A stretch of DNA of 64,000 nucleotides from assembly GCF_000368965.1 (NCBI RefSeq), contig NZ_KB849780.1, positions 1,736,145 through 1,800,144 of the forward strand. Direction: 5' to 3'. The DNA is from Acinetobacter calcoaceticus DSM 30006 = CIP 81.8. GTDB lineage: Bacteria > Pseudomonadota > Gammaproteobacteria > Pseudomonadales > Moraxellaceae. A program made the position numbers and the translations under genes. Below, piece by piece: positions 54,044 to 64,000 of the stretch. The notes under the pieces were generated by a model. It saw only the letters and a list, made by a program, of their open reading frames with translations. It made no database searches and was not told the DNA's origin. The first letter of the stretch is position 1. Each line of letters starts with the position of its first letter.

Positions 54044-55300
54044 ATGGAATTATTACATCGCTTTAAGCCACATGCTTTAACCTTTGCAACCTTAGTATTG
54101 ATGTGTGGCAATTCATTCGCTGCAAATCCAAATCAGCAGGCTGAAGATGAATGGAAATTCACTTTAAAGAATGCCTACATCAACCGTAATTTTGATAATG
54201 ATGCCTTAAAAGATACTGGCAGTTGGTCTCAGGCAGCCTCTTTATTTTATAAATCGAAAATGCATGACACCCCACTGCAAATTGCAGATAAGCCCATTAC
54301 GATTGGGGCTGATGCATCTGTTCAATACGCCGTGCGCTTAAGTTCGGACAAACATGTAGCAGACACAGTTTTACCTTTTAACAAAGACACTCAATCACAA
54401 GCGTCGGACTTTTTAAAATACGGGGCGACATTAAAATTAGGTTATGACAAAACGCTTTTGAGTGTGGGTGAGCTTTGGCTAGACCTGCCTGTAACGGCTG
54501 TCGATGCCAGCCGTCAGTTGCTTGCTTCATATTGGGGAACCAATTTAAAGTCGCAACTTTCAGATCAGCTTTATGTCGAAATTGGTCGGGTTGAAAAAGT
54601 CTCGCCACGAAATGAAGAAGATTTTAAAAAGTTTTCGTTCACGACAAATGGAATTACCAAAGAATCTGATGGCTTAAATTATATTGACCTACGCTACCAA
54701 TTTACGCCGTCTTTAAAGGGTGAGTACTACTTTGGTAATTTAGAAGACCTCTATAACAAACACTATGTTGGGCTTGAGCATAATTGGAAACAACCTAATT
54801 TCGCTCTTACTTCTAAGTTTAAATACTTCAATGCAAAAGATGATGGCAATACTTTTGATATCGATGCACAAAACATTGGAGTACTAGAAACACTTAAAGT
54901 GAAAAACCATACCTTTGGTTTAGGATACCAACAAATCATGGGTGAGTCGGCTTACCCATTACCAGATGGTTTCTTACCAGAGACCTATTTCATTAACTGG
55001 AATGCTACTGGTTTCTTTAAAGAAGATGAAAAGTCTTACCATGTCATGTACGGCTACGACTTTAAAGATTATGTGCCCGGCCTAAACGCGATGGTGAAAT
55101 ATGTGTATGGCCATGATTTTAAAGCAGCAAATGGTGAGAAAAATCATGAAACTGAATCGAATGTCATTCTGAACTATGCATTTCAGCAACCGTACTTAAA
55201 GGGCGTTGCCCTGCAATACATTCGCATTGATTACAACGTTAAATACGGTAATGACTTTGGTGAAGATCGCCTGTTTGTCAATTACACAAAAAAGTTTTAA
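54044..55300 (+). CDS. benP: OprD-family outer-membrane porin BenP
   Basis: From ATG 54044 the protein has 418 residues with a signal peptide ending SFAANPNQQ. The rest is a beta-barrel: YSFSFT-like alternating strands, GYDKTLLSVGELWLDLPVTA, GLNYIDLRYQFTPSLKGEY, and a C-terminal F (LFVNYTKKF). It would let benzoate cross the outer membrane. A. baylyi benP encodes this porin type. It follows benK by 45 bp. Confidence 0.88.
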   Translation: MELLHRFKPHALTFATLVLMCGNSFAANPNQQAEDEWKFTLKNAYINRNFDNDALKDTGSWSQAASLFYKSKMHDTPLQIADKPITIGADASVQYAVRLSSDKHVADTVLPFNKDTQSQASDFLKYGATLKLGYDKTLLSVGELWLDLPVTAVDASRQLLASYWGTNLKSQLSDQLYVEIGRVEKVSPRNEEDFKKFSFTTNGITKESDGLNYIDLRYQFTPSLKGEYYFGNLEDLYNKHYVGLEHNWKQPNFALTSKFKYFNAKDDGNTFDIDAQNIGVLETLKVKNHTFGLGYQQIMGESAYPLPDGFLPETYFINWNATGFFKEDEKSYHVMYGYDFKDYVPGLNAMVKYVYGHDFKAANGEKNHETESNVILNYAFQQPYLKGVALQYIRIDYNVKYGNDFGEDRLFVNYTKKF

Positions 55301-55318
55301 TAACTTTTAATTCAATCT

Positions 55319-55347
55319 AAGCGGGCTATTTTTGGCTCGCTTTTTTA
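55319..55347 (+). terminator. Terminator of benK-benP
   Basis: AAGCGGGC and GGCTCGCTT form an imperfect stem followed by TTTTTT. Confidence 0.7.
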
Positions 55348-55363
55348 TATTATTTCACTCATA

Positions 55364-55390
55364 AAAAAACGCTCTTACGAGCGTTTTTAA
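55364..55390 (-). terminator. Terminator of the FabH-like gene
   Basis: AAAAACGCTC and GAGCGTTTTT form a 10-bp stem with a 4-nt loop; A and T runs flank both sides, so it can serve leftward transcription from the ketoacyl synthase. Confidence 0.8.
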
Positions 55391-55403
55391 TCAATCTGGC
55401 AAC

Positions 55404-56519
<1,116 letters not shown>

Positions 56520-56604
56520 CTAAAAAAATGAAAAGGGTCTGTTAATCTTTCATTTATAAATTGCGTTGTTCGATAAAAACAACATAAACAGACCCATATC
56601 TATT

Positions 56605-59600
56605 TTAACTGATTCCCAAACGATCCCATAACTTTTGCAGTCGAGTTGGTGAAATAGGCATCTTGGTTTTCATCGGTTGAGAAAATAAAGAAATGCGAAA
56701 CTCTTCCAACATCAAATACAATTCTTTGACTTTAGGATCATTTTTCAATTTAAACACCTTGTCCATCCATGGATCGACATCGTCAATTGCTGCATGATCT
56801 CGCTGTAGATTATTGGGCAATCGGTCTAAACGCAATAGCAGCGCTTTCAAATAACGCGGGTATTCCTGCCAAAGATCGACAGGCTGGCAATAAACAAAAT
56901 TGCCAAGTGACATTAAATCTAACTGATCTTCAATATCATCAATACTTCGCCCAAATATCTCTGGATCAAGCACCAAAAGCTGACGGCGAATTTGCTGCCA
57001 TTGAATATAAATCTCGCTCAATTGCTCAAGAGCTTGCTGACCATAACTCAAAAATTGCTTTTTGACCTGTTCTAGCAGTTTATTAAATTCATCTGCATTA
57101 ATTGGCAGAGTTGTAATTGCCATTTGCAAGGTTGCATAGACCAACATCTGCTCAAGTTTAGCTTTATCGCCCAAAGGTGAGTAAGCTAAAGCAAGCGGTT
57201 TTGATATCTGCTTTTTCAACTGACGAACCAAGTCACCAAGTTGCATGTGTACCAGACGGATAATACCTTCACGATGCTGTTTAATGGCTTCAGCCTGATC
57301 ATTAAAAGTCTGGATGACAATACCAGAATCATCTTTAGCATCAGTTTCAGCAAAAACTTTGGTCGGCACTAAAGCTTGATATTGTTTCACAACAACACCT
57401 GTGACCTTGTGTGAAGCCTCAAAAGTAAAGTTGTCAGGGAAGTTTTTAAACTCACCTTTTTGCTGTTTTACTGGACGATGCGTTTCCACACGACAACGTG
57501 CTTTTAGCTCTGGCAGATCACGACCTTTCGCAATCAATTTACCTTTTTCATCAATGACTTTAATGAACGGCACCAAATATGGATCAATTCGCTCAAACGA
57601 GAAATCTTTGTCTGTAATTTGCTCGCCACGTAAGGCAAAAGCTAAATAACTAAAAATATGTTCACGTAAATGTACTGCATCAATACCTTGCATGAGCTTA
57701 CGAGCTGTATCAGGAATAGGCACTACATTACGACGCTTGTCTTTAGGTAACGCTTTGAGTAAAGCCTCAATTAAGTCTTGGCGCCAGCCCGGAATTCCCC
57801 ATGACCAGATATTTTCATCAACCTGAGGTAGTGCCTGAACAGGAATCTGAACAGTTGCGCCATCTTCGTCATGGCTTGGGTCAAAATGATATGTTGTTGC
57901 TAAACGTAGTTGACCATTATGCAGATGATCTGGAAATTGCTGCGTAGTTGGTCGATCATTGAGCCAAAGCGCATCATCCTCAACAAATAAATAACGCGGA
58001 TTATTTGCTTCTACCGTCGCTCGCCAGTCTTCAAAACTACGACGGCTTGCAATTTCTTCGGGAATTTTAGAAGCATAGAACTGATAAATTGTTTCTTCAT
58101 CAACCACTAAATCGCGGCGACGCAACTTATCTTCAACTCGCTCCACTTCTTCAAGTTTAAGTAAATTGTGTTTTAAAAATGGTGGAACCGTACCCAAATT
58201 ACCTGTAGTTAATCCATCACGTAAGAAAATCTCATGTGCAGCAGGCTGATCAACTTTTTCAAAATTAATTAACCGTTTTGGCTCAATAATTAAACCAAAC
58301 AAAGAAATTTGCGCGTAGGCATTTACGATCCCCGCTTTCTTAGACCAATGCGGCTCAAAATAGTGATATTTCAACAAGTCACGTGCAGCGAGCAAAATCC
58401 ATTCAGGATCAATTTTGGCTAAAGTACGTAAATATACCTGAGACGTTTCGACCATCTCAAAAGCCATCACCCAAGAGGTATTGGTTTTGTGCAGAGTACT
58501 TGCCGGAAAAACTTTTGCCTTTTGCTGACGCACTGCCATAAAGGTATTGCGTTCATCTGTTTTATTGGCAATGAAAGATAATAAACCTGTCAGCAACGCA
58601 CGATGCAAATTTTCATAATTTGCATCTTTTTCATTAAAGCTGAGTTTTAAACCTTCTGCTAATTCAACCAATTGCTGATGCGTTTGTTTCCACTCACGTA
58701 AACGCAGCCAACTTAAAAAATTCTCCTTAGCAAACTGACGTCGTTTATTTTCAGACATACTTGCTTCACCTTTAGGATTTAAAGTATCCCAAAGTTTCAA
58801 ATAGAACAGAAAGTCTGAATCTGCTTCTTTGAACAATGCATGCTTTTGGTCAGCCTGCATTTGTTTGTCTGCTGGGCGTTCACGAGGATCTTGAACCGCT
58901 AAAGCACTCACCACAATCAAGATTTCTTTGAGTACACCAAAATGTGCACCGCCAATAATCATACGCGCTAAACGTGGGTCAATCGGCATACGTGCCATCA
59001 TTTGCCCGACTTTGGTCAGCTCATTTTTCTTCTCATTCATTGCCCCTAACTCAATCAAGAGCTTTCGACCATCGTTTACAAGACGGAAATCTGGCGGTTC
59101 AATAAAATCGAAGTTTTCTAACTCACCTAAGCCCAAACTTTGCATTTGCAAAATAACAGAAGCTAAATTAGTTCGTTTAATTTCCGGTTCCGTAAATTCT
59201 GGACGGCTTAAAAAGTCTTCTTCGCTGTATAAACGAATACAGACACCGGCAGCAATACGACCGCAACGCCCTTTACGCTGATTGGCAGCAGCTTGGGAAA
59301 TGGCTTCAATCGGTAAGCGTTGTACACGTGATCGATAGTTATAACGAGAAATACGGGCAAAACCGCTATCAATCACATAGCGAATATTTGGAACAGTAAG
59401 CGCTGTTTCGGCTACGTTGGTCGCAATAATAATACGACGACCTTTACCACCTGGACTAAAAATCTTTTGTTGTTCAGAAACAGCTAAGCGCGCATACAAC
59501 GGTAAAATTTCGGTATGTCTTGGCCCGTACTTTTGCAAGGTTTCCTGTAATTCACGAATTTCTTGCTCTGTGCTTGAGAAAATTAAAATATCGGCATGTT

Positions 59601-60462
59601 CTGGGTGACCTTTTGCTTCGGCATCGGCAAAACATTCTTCAACCGCTTGTACCACTGCACGTGGTAGATTTTCTTCAAAATCATCAAACTCATCGTCGTC
59701 ACTTCCGCCAATATTCATCTCTGAAATTGGACGATAAAGCACTTCAACTGGATAACTACGCCCTTCAACTTCAAAAATTGGTGCGTCATTAAAGTAATTA
59801 CTAAAACGATTTACATCTAAAGTTGCAGAAGTCACGATGACTTTAAGGTCTGGGCGTTTTGGCAGTAATTGCTTTAAATAGCCCATAATAAAGTCGATAT
59901 TGAGTGAGCGTTCATGCGCCTCATCAATAATGATCGTGTCATATTTAGACAAGAAGCGATCATTGCCTAACTCGGCAAGTAAAATACCGTCGGTCATTAA
60001 CCGGACAATCGAATCTTGCGAACCTTGTTCATTAAAACGAATTTTAAAACCAATCGACTCGCCAAGCTTTTCGCCGACTTCTTCTGCAATACGCTGCGAC
60101 ACACTACGGGCAGCTAAACGGCGTGGCTGTGTATGACCAATCATACCTGTTAAGCCACGACCTGCTAACATTGCAATTTGGGGAAGCTGAGTGGTTTTAC
60201 CGGAACCTGTTTCACCTGCCACAATAATGACCTGATGCTTTTGAATTGCATCAATTAGACGGTCAGCATATTGAGAAACCGGTAGTTCCTGATTTAGTTT
60301 AATTTCAGGTAAACGTGCAAAGCGCTGTCTTACTTTGGCATTAGATTGTTCAAATAATTTTTCAATCTCTGCTGTATTGGCTTTTTTATCTTTACGTAAA
60401 CGATTTAAACGGTGACGATCTCTTGCCATCACCCACTGATCTATATTTAAACCATTCTGCAC
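56605..60462 (-). CDS. hrpA: ATP-dependent RNA helicase HrpA
   Basis: HrpA is a DEAH-box helicase acting on RNA and stalled ribosomes in E. coli. GTG 60462 is chosen because AGGAAAG lies 7 nt upstream; a TTG at 60489 and an ATG at 60429 are alternatives. About 1285 residues. Motif I is GETGSGKTTQLPQ, motif II IIDEAHERSLN, motif III TSATLD, motif VI NQRKGRCGRIAAG. The long C-terminal DUF3418 region (to LQKLWDRLGIS) is present. Monocistronic. Confidence 0.93.
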   Translation of the reverse strand: MQNGLNIDQWVMARDRHRLNRLRKDKKANTAEIEKLFEQSNAKVRQRFARLPEIKLNQELPVSQYADRLIDAIQKHQVIIVAGETGSGKTTQLPQIAMLAGRGLTGMIGHTQPRRLAARSVSQRIAEEVGEKLGESIGFKIRFNEQGSQDSIVRLMTDGILLAELGNDRFLSKYDTIIIDEAHERSLNIDFIMGYLKQLLPKRPDLKVIVTSATLDVNRFSNYFNDAPIFEVEGRSYPVEVLYRPISEMNIGGSDDDEFDDFEENLPRAVVQAVEECFADAEAKGHPEHADILIFSSTEQEIRELQETLQKYGPRHTEILPLYARLAVSEQQKIFSPGGKGRRIIIATNVAETALTVPNIRYVIDSGFARISRYNYRSRVQRLPIEAISQAAANQRKGRCGRIAAGVCIRLYSEEDFLSRPEFTEPEIKRTNLASVILQMQSLGLGELENFDFIEPPDFRLVNDGRKLLIELGAMNEKKNELTKVGQMMARMPIDPRLARMIIGGAHFGVLKEILIVVSALAVQDPRERPADKQMQADQKHALFKEADSDFLFYLKLWDTLNPKGEASMSENKRRQFAKENFLSWLRLREWKQTHQQLVELAEGLKLSFNEKDANYENLHRALLTGLLSFIANKTDERNTFMAVRQQKAKVFPASTLHKTNTSWVMAFEMVETSQVYLRTLAKIDPEWILLAARDLLKYHYFEPHWSKKAGIVNAYAQISLFGLIIEPKRLINFEKVDQPAAHEIFLRDGLTTGNLGTVPPFLKHNLLKLEEVERVEDKLRRRDLVVDEETIYQFYASKIPEEIASRRSFEDWRATVEANNPRYLFVEDDALWLNDRPTTQQFPDHLHNGQLRLATTYHFDPSHDEDGATVQIPVQALPQVDENIWSWGIPGWRQDLIEALLKALPKDKRRNVVPIPDTARKLMQGIDAVHLREHIFSYLAFALRGEQITDKDFSFERIDPYLVPFIKVIDEKGKLIAKGRDLPELKARCRVETHRPVKQQKGEFKNFPDNFTFEASHKVTGVVVKQYQALVPTKVFAETDAKDDSGIVIQTFNDQAEAIKQHREGIIRLVHMQLGDLVRQLKKQISKPLALAYSPLGDKAKLEQMLVYATLQMAITTLPINADEFNKLLEQVKKQFLSYGQQALEQLSEIYIQWQQIRRQLLVLDPEIFGRSIDDIEDQLDLMSLGNFVYCQPVDLWQEYPRYLKALLLRLDRLPNNLQRDHAAIDDVDPWMDKVFKLKNDPKVKELYLMLEEFRISLFSQPMKTKMPISPTRLQKLWDRLGIS

Positions 60463-60814
60463 AAACAAACTTTCCTGAAAATACAACAATCCGCTATTTT
60501 ACGCTTTAATGTGCATAAGGTAAAACAATTGGTTTTTGATATATTTTTAATTTTTTTACATTTTACCCTTGAATTCTCACTAACGAGACTTCATGTTGTT
60601 AGGCAAGTTTCTTTTACTATAACTGTCATTTGATTTACATGTTTTTGCAGTCAAATCGAGTACAGTGTTTGGGGACTTAAAAATCGCAAATTTATCACTT
60701 ATTCAATTTTCCGATTTTAGTCATGTAAAAATACTATTTCCCCAATAAAGAATTTTTATTTATTCTACATCTCGTAAACAAGTTTAAATATAAACCTCAA
60801 TCATGGAGACAATG
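60463..60814. other. Divergent promoter region of hrpA and ahpC
   Basis: This 352-bp gap is AT-rich. It must hold promoters for both genes and perhaps an OxyR site for ahpC, but I could not identify an OxyR-type ATAG repeat pattern with confidence. Confidence 0.5.
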
Positions 60815-61378
60815 ATGAGCTTGATTAATACTGAAGTTAAACCATTCCAAGCAACTGCTTACCACAACGGCCAATTTGTTGAAGTTAACGAAACTAACCT
60901 TAAAGGTAAGTGGTCTGTTGTATTCTTCTATCCAGCTGACTTCACTTTCGTTTGTCCAACTGAACTTGGTGACTTAGCAGACAACTACGCTGAATTCCAA
61001 AAACTTGGTGTTGAAATTTATGCTGTATCTACTGATACACACTTCACACACAAAGCTTGGCACGACACTTCTGAAGAAATCAAAAAAATTCAATATCCAT
61101 TAGTTGGTGACCCAACTTGGACTCTTTCTAAAAACTTCGACGTTCTTATCGAATCTGAAGGCTTAGCTGACCGCGGTACTTTCGTTATCGATCCAGAAGG
61201 TAAAATCCAAATCGTTGAACTTAACGCTGGTGGCATCGGCCGTGATGCGTCTGAACTTCTTCGTAAAGTAAAAGCTGCTCAATACGTTCACGCTCACCCA
61301 GGTGAAGTTTGCCCAGCTAAATGGAAAGAAGGCGAAGCAACTCTTGCTCCATCTATCGACTTAGTTGGTAAAATCTAA
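60815..61378 (+). CDS. ahpC: Alkyl hydroperoxide reductase AhpC (peroxiredoxin)
   Basis: AhpC detoxifies hydrogen peroxide and organic peroxides. ATG 60815 (MSLINTE, GGAG 6 nt upstream) gives 187 residues, the same as E. coli AhpC; two in-frame ATGs upstream are too close to the ribosome site. Peroxidatic Cys47 lies in FVCPTE and resolving Cys166 in [10 protein letters not shown]. The usual partner AhpF is not adjacent. Codon choice looks like that of a highly expressed gene. Monocistronic with a strong terminator. Confidence 0.95.
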   Translation: MSLINTEVKPFQATAYHNGQFVEVNETNLKGKWSVVFFYPADFTFVCPTELGDLADNYAEFQKLGVEIYAVSTDTHFTHKAWHDTSEEIKKIQYPLVGDPTWTLSKNFDVLIESEGLADRGTFVIDPEGKIQIVELNAGGIGRDASELLRKVKAAQYVHAHPGEVCPAKWKEGEATLAPSIDLVGKI

Positions 61379-61404
61379 TTTTTTAGATTAGACCAATACG
61401 TCTG

Positions 61405-61432
61405 AAACCACCCTTTTTAGGGTGGTTTTTTT
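61405..61432 (+). terminator. Terminator of ahpC
   Basis: AAACCACCC and GGGTGGTTT form a 9-bp perfect stem with a 6-nt loop, followed by TTTT. Confidence 0.88.
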
Positions 61433-61630
61433 ATTGATTATTTTTATAAATCTAAGCCCTAATCCGCACCAAAATTTTATAGCTAATTTTTTACAATTCT
61501 TATACTTATAAATTTATAGCAACATTCATTTATGAATTGTCAGTCTGCTTAACTTGGAGTACTGTCAAATGATGAAACAAAAGAGTTTTATATATGTATT
61601 AAAAGATCAAACAAAATTAGGAGTAGTTAT

Positions 61631-61840
61631 ATGGAAAAATCTGTTGTCGTAACCTCTTGGAAATATGATGTTTCTTCACGCTATTTAAAAATTTTCTATA
61701 GCAATGGCTCAGGTGAGCTCTATCATCCCGTTCCAGAGTTTATCTACAATAATTTGCTACGTACAAATGATAAAACCGCATTTGTTCACAAATATCTTGA
61801 GTTTGATCTGCATTTTAAAAGGCTCTGTATTTCTGCTTAA
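61631..61840 (+). CDS. KTSC-domain protein
   Basis: The 69-residue protein has the KTSC pattern (VVTSWKYDVSSRYLKIFYSN, then YHPVPEFIYNNLLRTNDKTA), found in small bacterial proteins and some RNA-processing enzymes; its biochemical role is unknown. AGGAG precedes the ATG by 7 nt. A 27-codon frame (61569-61652) overlaps the start by 22 bp and might act as a leader. Confidence 0.75.
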   Translation: MEKSVVVTSWKYDVSSRYLKIFYSNGSGELYHPVPEFIYNNLLRTNDKTAFVHKYLEFDLHFKRLCISA

Positions 61841-61849
61841 TCATAAAAA

Positions 61850-61875
61850 ATCAGCCCGCTTGGGCTGATCTGTTT
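61850..61875. terminator. Terminator between KTSC gene and alkane hydroxylase
   Basis: TCAGCCC and GGGCTGA form a stem with a 4-nt loop, flanked by A6 on the left and a T-rich stretch on the right; it may work in both directions. Confidence 0.8.
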
Positions 61876-61891
61876 TATATCTTTCGACTAT

Positions 61892-63085
61892 TTAAGCCGC
61901 GTCATTTTGCTCTATATATTTCTTTAGCATTTTATCCTTAACATCAACATGCATATTGATTTTACTAAGGTCGCCCTTATAGTGCTCGACAACGCGATCA
62001 TCCATAATTTTTGACCACCAAGATGGAATAAATGCAGGCAAAATCATTGCGCCATAACCTGCTGGTAATTGCGGTGCATCTTCAAAGTGACGTAAGGTCT
62101 GAAAGCTGCGAGTGGGATTGGCATGATGATCTGAATGGCGTTGTAATTGATACAAGAACAAATTGGTCACCACATTATTATTGTTCCAGCTGTGCTCTGG
62201 CAAAGTACGTTCATATTGGCCATTTTCTTTCTTTGTACGCTTTAAACCATAATGTTCAATATAATTCACCGATTCAAACAAAGTTACTGCATAAGCGGCT
62301 TGAGTGACTTGAAATGGGATAGAACGCGTACCAAATTTCGCAAACATGGCTGCATGGTACACAGCAGACATCGCCCAGCCATGAATCAGCTCATTTTCCT
62401 TACAGAAGAAAGGCAATTTCTTACGTTCTAAACGATTCTTTTCAATTTCGATTGCCGACTTAAAGCTACCAATCACGGTACGTGGTAAAAACTTCCAAAA
62501 AGTTTCACCAAATTGTGAAGATGCTGGGTCTTCAGGTGTCGCAACGCGACGGTGATGTCCATAAGGGTGTTCAATTCGGAAATGGTTATAACCCGATGGT
62601 GCTAAAGCTAAATGCGATAAATAATGTTCAAGCTGTCCATTCTTGTGGCTAAGTTCATGCGCAGTATTAATAGCAATTCCATTGACCATTCCCACCAAAG
62701 TTCCCAGTAAAACCTGATCAGCAAGAGGTGTATTTTTACGGCCGGCTAAATATGCCCCATAGATATTAGTCGCATATTGCAAAGGAATAAAAAGTTTAAC
62801 AATACGAGCGTAATACGGATCAGCTTCTAAATCCGCGATTGCATTTAATGGCGGATTTTCTGTGTCTTCACCAATCAATTTATCCAATGCAGGAATAACA
62901 CCATGAATAAATAATGGCCCAAATGAAGCGAAGAACTTTTTAGTTTTTTTAGGACCAAATTGATAGCCCGCTAGGCCACCCATTGCAATTGTCGGTACAG
63001 CCAAACCCAATAGCCATAAATGACGTTTTTTATCCTTAAATGTTGTTGTCGCTTGCTCGACATCCAGTTGAGTATGCATATTCAT
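61892..63085 (-). CDS. alkM: Alkane 1-monooxygenase (AlkB/AlkM)
   Basis: This membrane diiron enzyme hydroxylates n-alkanes at the end carbon using rubredoxin electrons. From ATG 63085 (GGAG 6 nt upstream) it has 397 residues. The His boxes are NTAHELSHK, EHPYGHHRRV and QRHSDHHANP, with NYIEHYGL as the HYG motif. Several membrane helices precede and separate them. It is divergent from an AraC-type regulator with repeats between, as with alkM-alkR in A. baylyi; rubredoxin genes are not in the window. Confidence 0.93.
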   Translation of the reverse strand: MNMHTQLDVEQATTTFKDKKRHLWLLGLAVPTIAMGGLAGYQFGPKKTKKFFASFGPLFIHGVIPALDKLIGEDTENPPLNAIADLEADPYYARIVKLFIPLQYATNIYGAYLAGRKNTPLADQVLLGTLVGMVNGIAINTAHELSHKNGQLEHYLSHLALAPSGYNHFRIEHPYGHHRRVATPEDPASSQFGETFWKFLPRTVIGSFKSAIEIEKNRLERKKLPFFCKENELIHGWAMSAVYHAAMFAKFGTRSIPFQVTQAAYAVTLFESVNYIEHYGLKRTKKENGQYERTLPEHSWNNNNVVTNLFLYQLQRHSDHHANPTRSFQTLRHFEDAPQLPAGYGAMILPAFIPSWWSKIMDDRVVEHYKGDLSKINMHVDVKDKMLKKYIEQNDAA

Positions 63086-63150
63086 TAGAAACTCCAATCA
63101 AACATAAAATGTTTTGCTTGAATTGATTGTGTTCCTTCATAGCGCCTCTA

Positions 63151-63190
63151 TATTATCATTTTAAGACTTGCTATTATCATTTTAAGACTT
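63151..63190. promoter_or_regulatory. Direct-repeat operator between alkM and alkR
   Basis: TATTATCATTTTAAGACTT occurs at 63151-63169 and 63172-63190 without mismatch, 21 bp apart (two helical turns), as expected for an AraC-type dimer site. Confidence 0.7.
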
Positions 63191-63205
63191 TACTGAGTTT
63201 TTCTT

Positions 63206-64000
63206 GTGCAGAAGCAACAGATTCCTGTTATTCCATCACGTTATTATTTACGGCTGATTGAAATTTTAATCAACACGCATCAATACGATAATGAGTTGTT
63301 GTTGACATTGCAGCAAGAACTGGCAAAAACAGAATTATTATCGATTCAACAAATTGAACAATTCATTGAGATTGGTTTGAGTCTGCCCAATACCCAAGAC
63401 TTGGCCTTTGAACTGGGTAAAAATATAAAACTCAGCTCACATAGTCTAGTGGGCTATGCGCTAATGACCAGTCCTAATTTGGAACATGCACTTAGGCTGA
63501 TTGCCCAATATTTTAGACTGATTATGCCGAGTTTTAAGCTAAGTATTGGATTTCCGACCAATCAGCAAAAGGTTGAACTATTATTCGAACCGATTTTGCA
63601 GATGAATAAGCAATGTTTGGCCTTTCATATTGAAGCGATTGCCGTGGCGTTTTACTACAGCCTGTTAGAATTGGCAGGTCAGCAATTACAACGCTACCAA
63701 GTATATTTGAGTGTTCCAGAGCCGAGCTATCAAGAACGTTACGTATCCTTAGTGAAAGCCAATTTCCACTTTAACTATACGTGGCTTTCAGGTATCCGCG
63801 TGGTAATTGATCAGCAACAATTGGCACTGCCGTTGCCTTTAGCTGACGCGCATAGTTTAAAAATAGTTGAGCAACGCTGTCAGGAACAAATCCAGAAAAT
63901 CTATCATCAAGGTGAAATTGTTGAATGGGTCAGCATGATGCTACGACAAGCCAACCAAGTCCCAACTCTTATGGAATGTGCCAAAGTATTAAACATTTCT
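63206..64000 (+). CDS. alkR: AraC-family regulator (AlkR-like), C-terminus outside window
   Basis: The frame from GTG 63206 has 265 codons before the window edge. The N-terminus (QIPVIPSRYYLRLIEILINT; LSLPNTQDLAFELGKNIKLS) belongs to the Arabinose_bd-type ligand domain common to alkane-responsive AraC regulators; the C-terminal helix-turn-helix begins at the edge (PTLMECAKVLNIS). No ATG is available in frame near the start. Divergence from alkM and the repeats suggest control of alkM by alkanes. Confidence 0.85.
   Translation, partial: MQKQQIPVIPSRYYLRLIEILINTHQYDNELLLTLQQELAKTELLSIQQIEQFIEIGLSLPNTQDLAFELGKNIKLSSHSLVGYALMTSPNLEHALRLIAQYFRLIMPSFKLSIGFPTNQQKVELLFEPILQMNKQCLAFHIEAIAVAFYYSLLELAGQQLQRYQVYLSVPEPSYQERYVSLVKANFHFNYTWLSGIRVVIDQQQLALPLPLADAHSLKIVEQRCQEQIQKIYHQGEIVEWVSMMLRQANQVPTLMECAKVLNIS

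Overview
The window is chromosomal DNA from a gamma-proteobacterium, almost certainly Acinetobacter and most likely the A. calcoaceticus-baumannii complex. The DNA is AT-rich. The order kdsD-kdsC-lptC-lptA-lptB, a complete benMABCDE-K-P benzoate region with BenM-type operators, an alkane monooxygenase beside an AraC-type regulator, and the copA/cueR/copZ layout all fit that genus. The species call is inference from gene content; no 16S gene is present.

Layout. 1-11.3 kb: a hexapeptide acyltransferase (cut by the window edge), a YigZ-type protein, a three-gene type I secretion operon (TolC-like, ABC ATPase, HlyD-like), the Kdo/LPS-transport operon, and divergent cysS. 11.3-18.5 kb is accessory-looking: a tRNA-Gly gene, a secreted trypsin-like protease translationally coupled to a small lipoprotein, a degenerate second copy of the tRNA 3' half plus its terminator, an HxlR/MFS divergent pair with direct-repeat operators, a second copy of the lipoprotein, and a YbdG-type channel. 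18.4-21.5 kb: a tightly overlapping four-gene operon (acyl-CoA-dehydrogenase-like, PIG-L deacetylase, NodS-like methyltransferase, family 2 glycosyltransferase) that looks like one uncharacterised pathway. 21.7-31.8 kb: mixed small genes, regulators, a cold-shock protein, an LpxL-family acyltransferase, a LysE exporter, and a P4-phage-like structured RNA locus (24.0-24.34 kb) with a near-consensus promoter.

31.9-35.3 kb is a small prophage-like island: endolysin, holin-like protein, an S24 (LexA/CI-type) repressor behind three evenly spaced palindromic operators, and initiator tRNA-fMet at its edge; no virion genes are visible. 35.5-42.5 kb: xseAB, small unknown genes, a LysE-type exporter, a cytosolic Cys-rich copper-storage protein, a LysR regulator with a divergent acetyltransferase, and several candidate small RNAs with orphan intrinsic terminators.

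42.5-45.9 kb is a copper-resistance block (cueR, copA, copZ) with two divergent CueR-type promoters, each with a 19-bp spacer. 45.9-55.3 kb is benzoate catabolism: BenM controls benABCDE, and a second possible BenM/CatM-like site lies before benK-benP, so porin, permeases, dioxygenase and diol dehydrogenase form one uptake-to-catechol route. 55.4-64 kb: a FabH-like ketoacyl synthase, HrpA helicase, AhpC, a KTSC protein, an AlkB/AlkM alkane hydroxylase, and the start of its likely AraC-type regulator with a 21-bp-spaced direct-repeat operator. The most novel-looking items are the four-gene operon, the protease-lipoprotein module, the C4-like RNA locus and the repressor-controlled lysis island.
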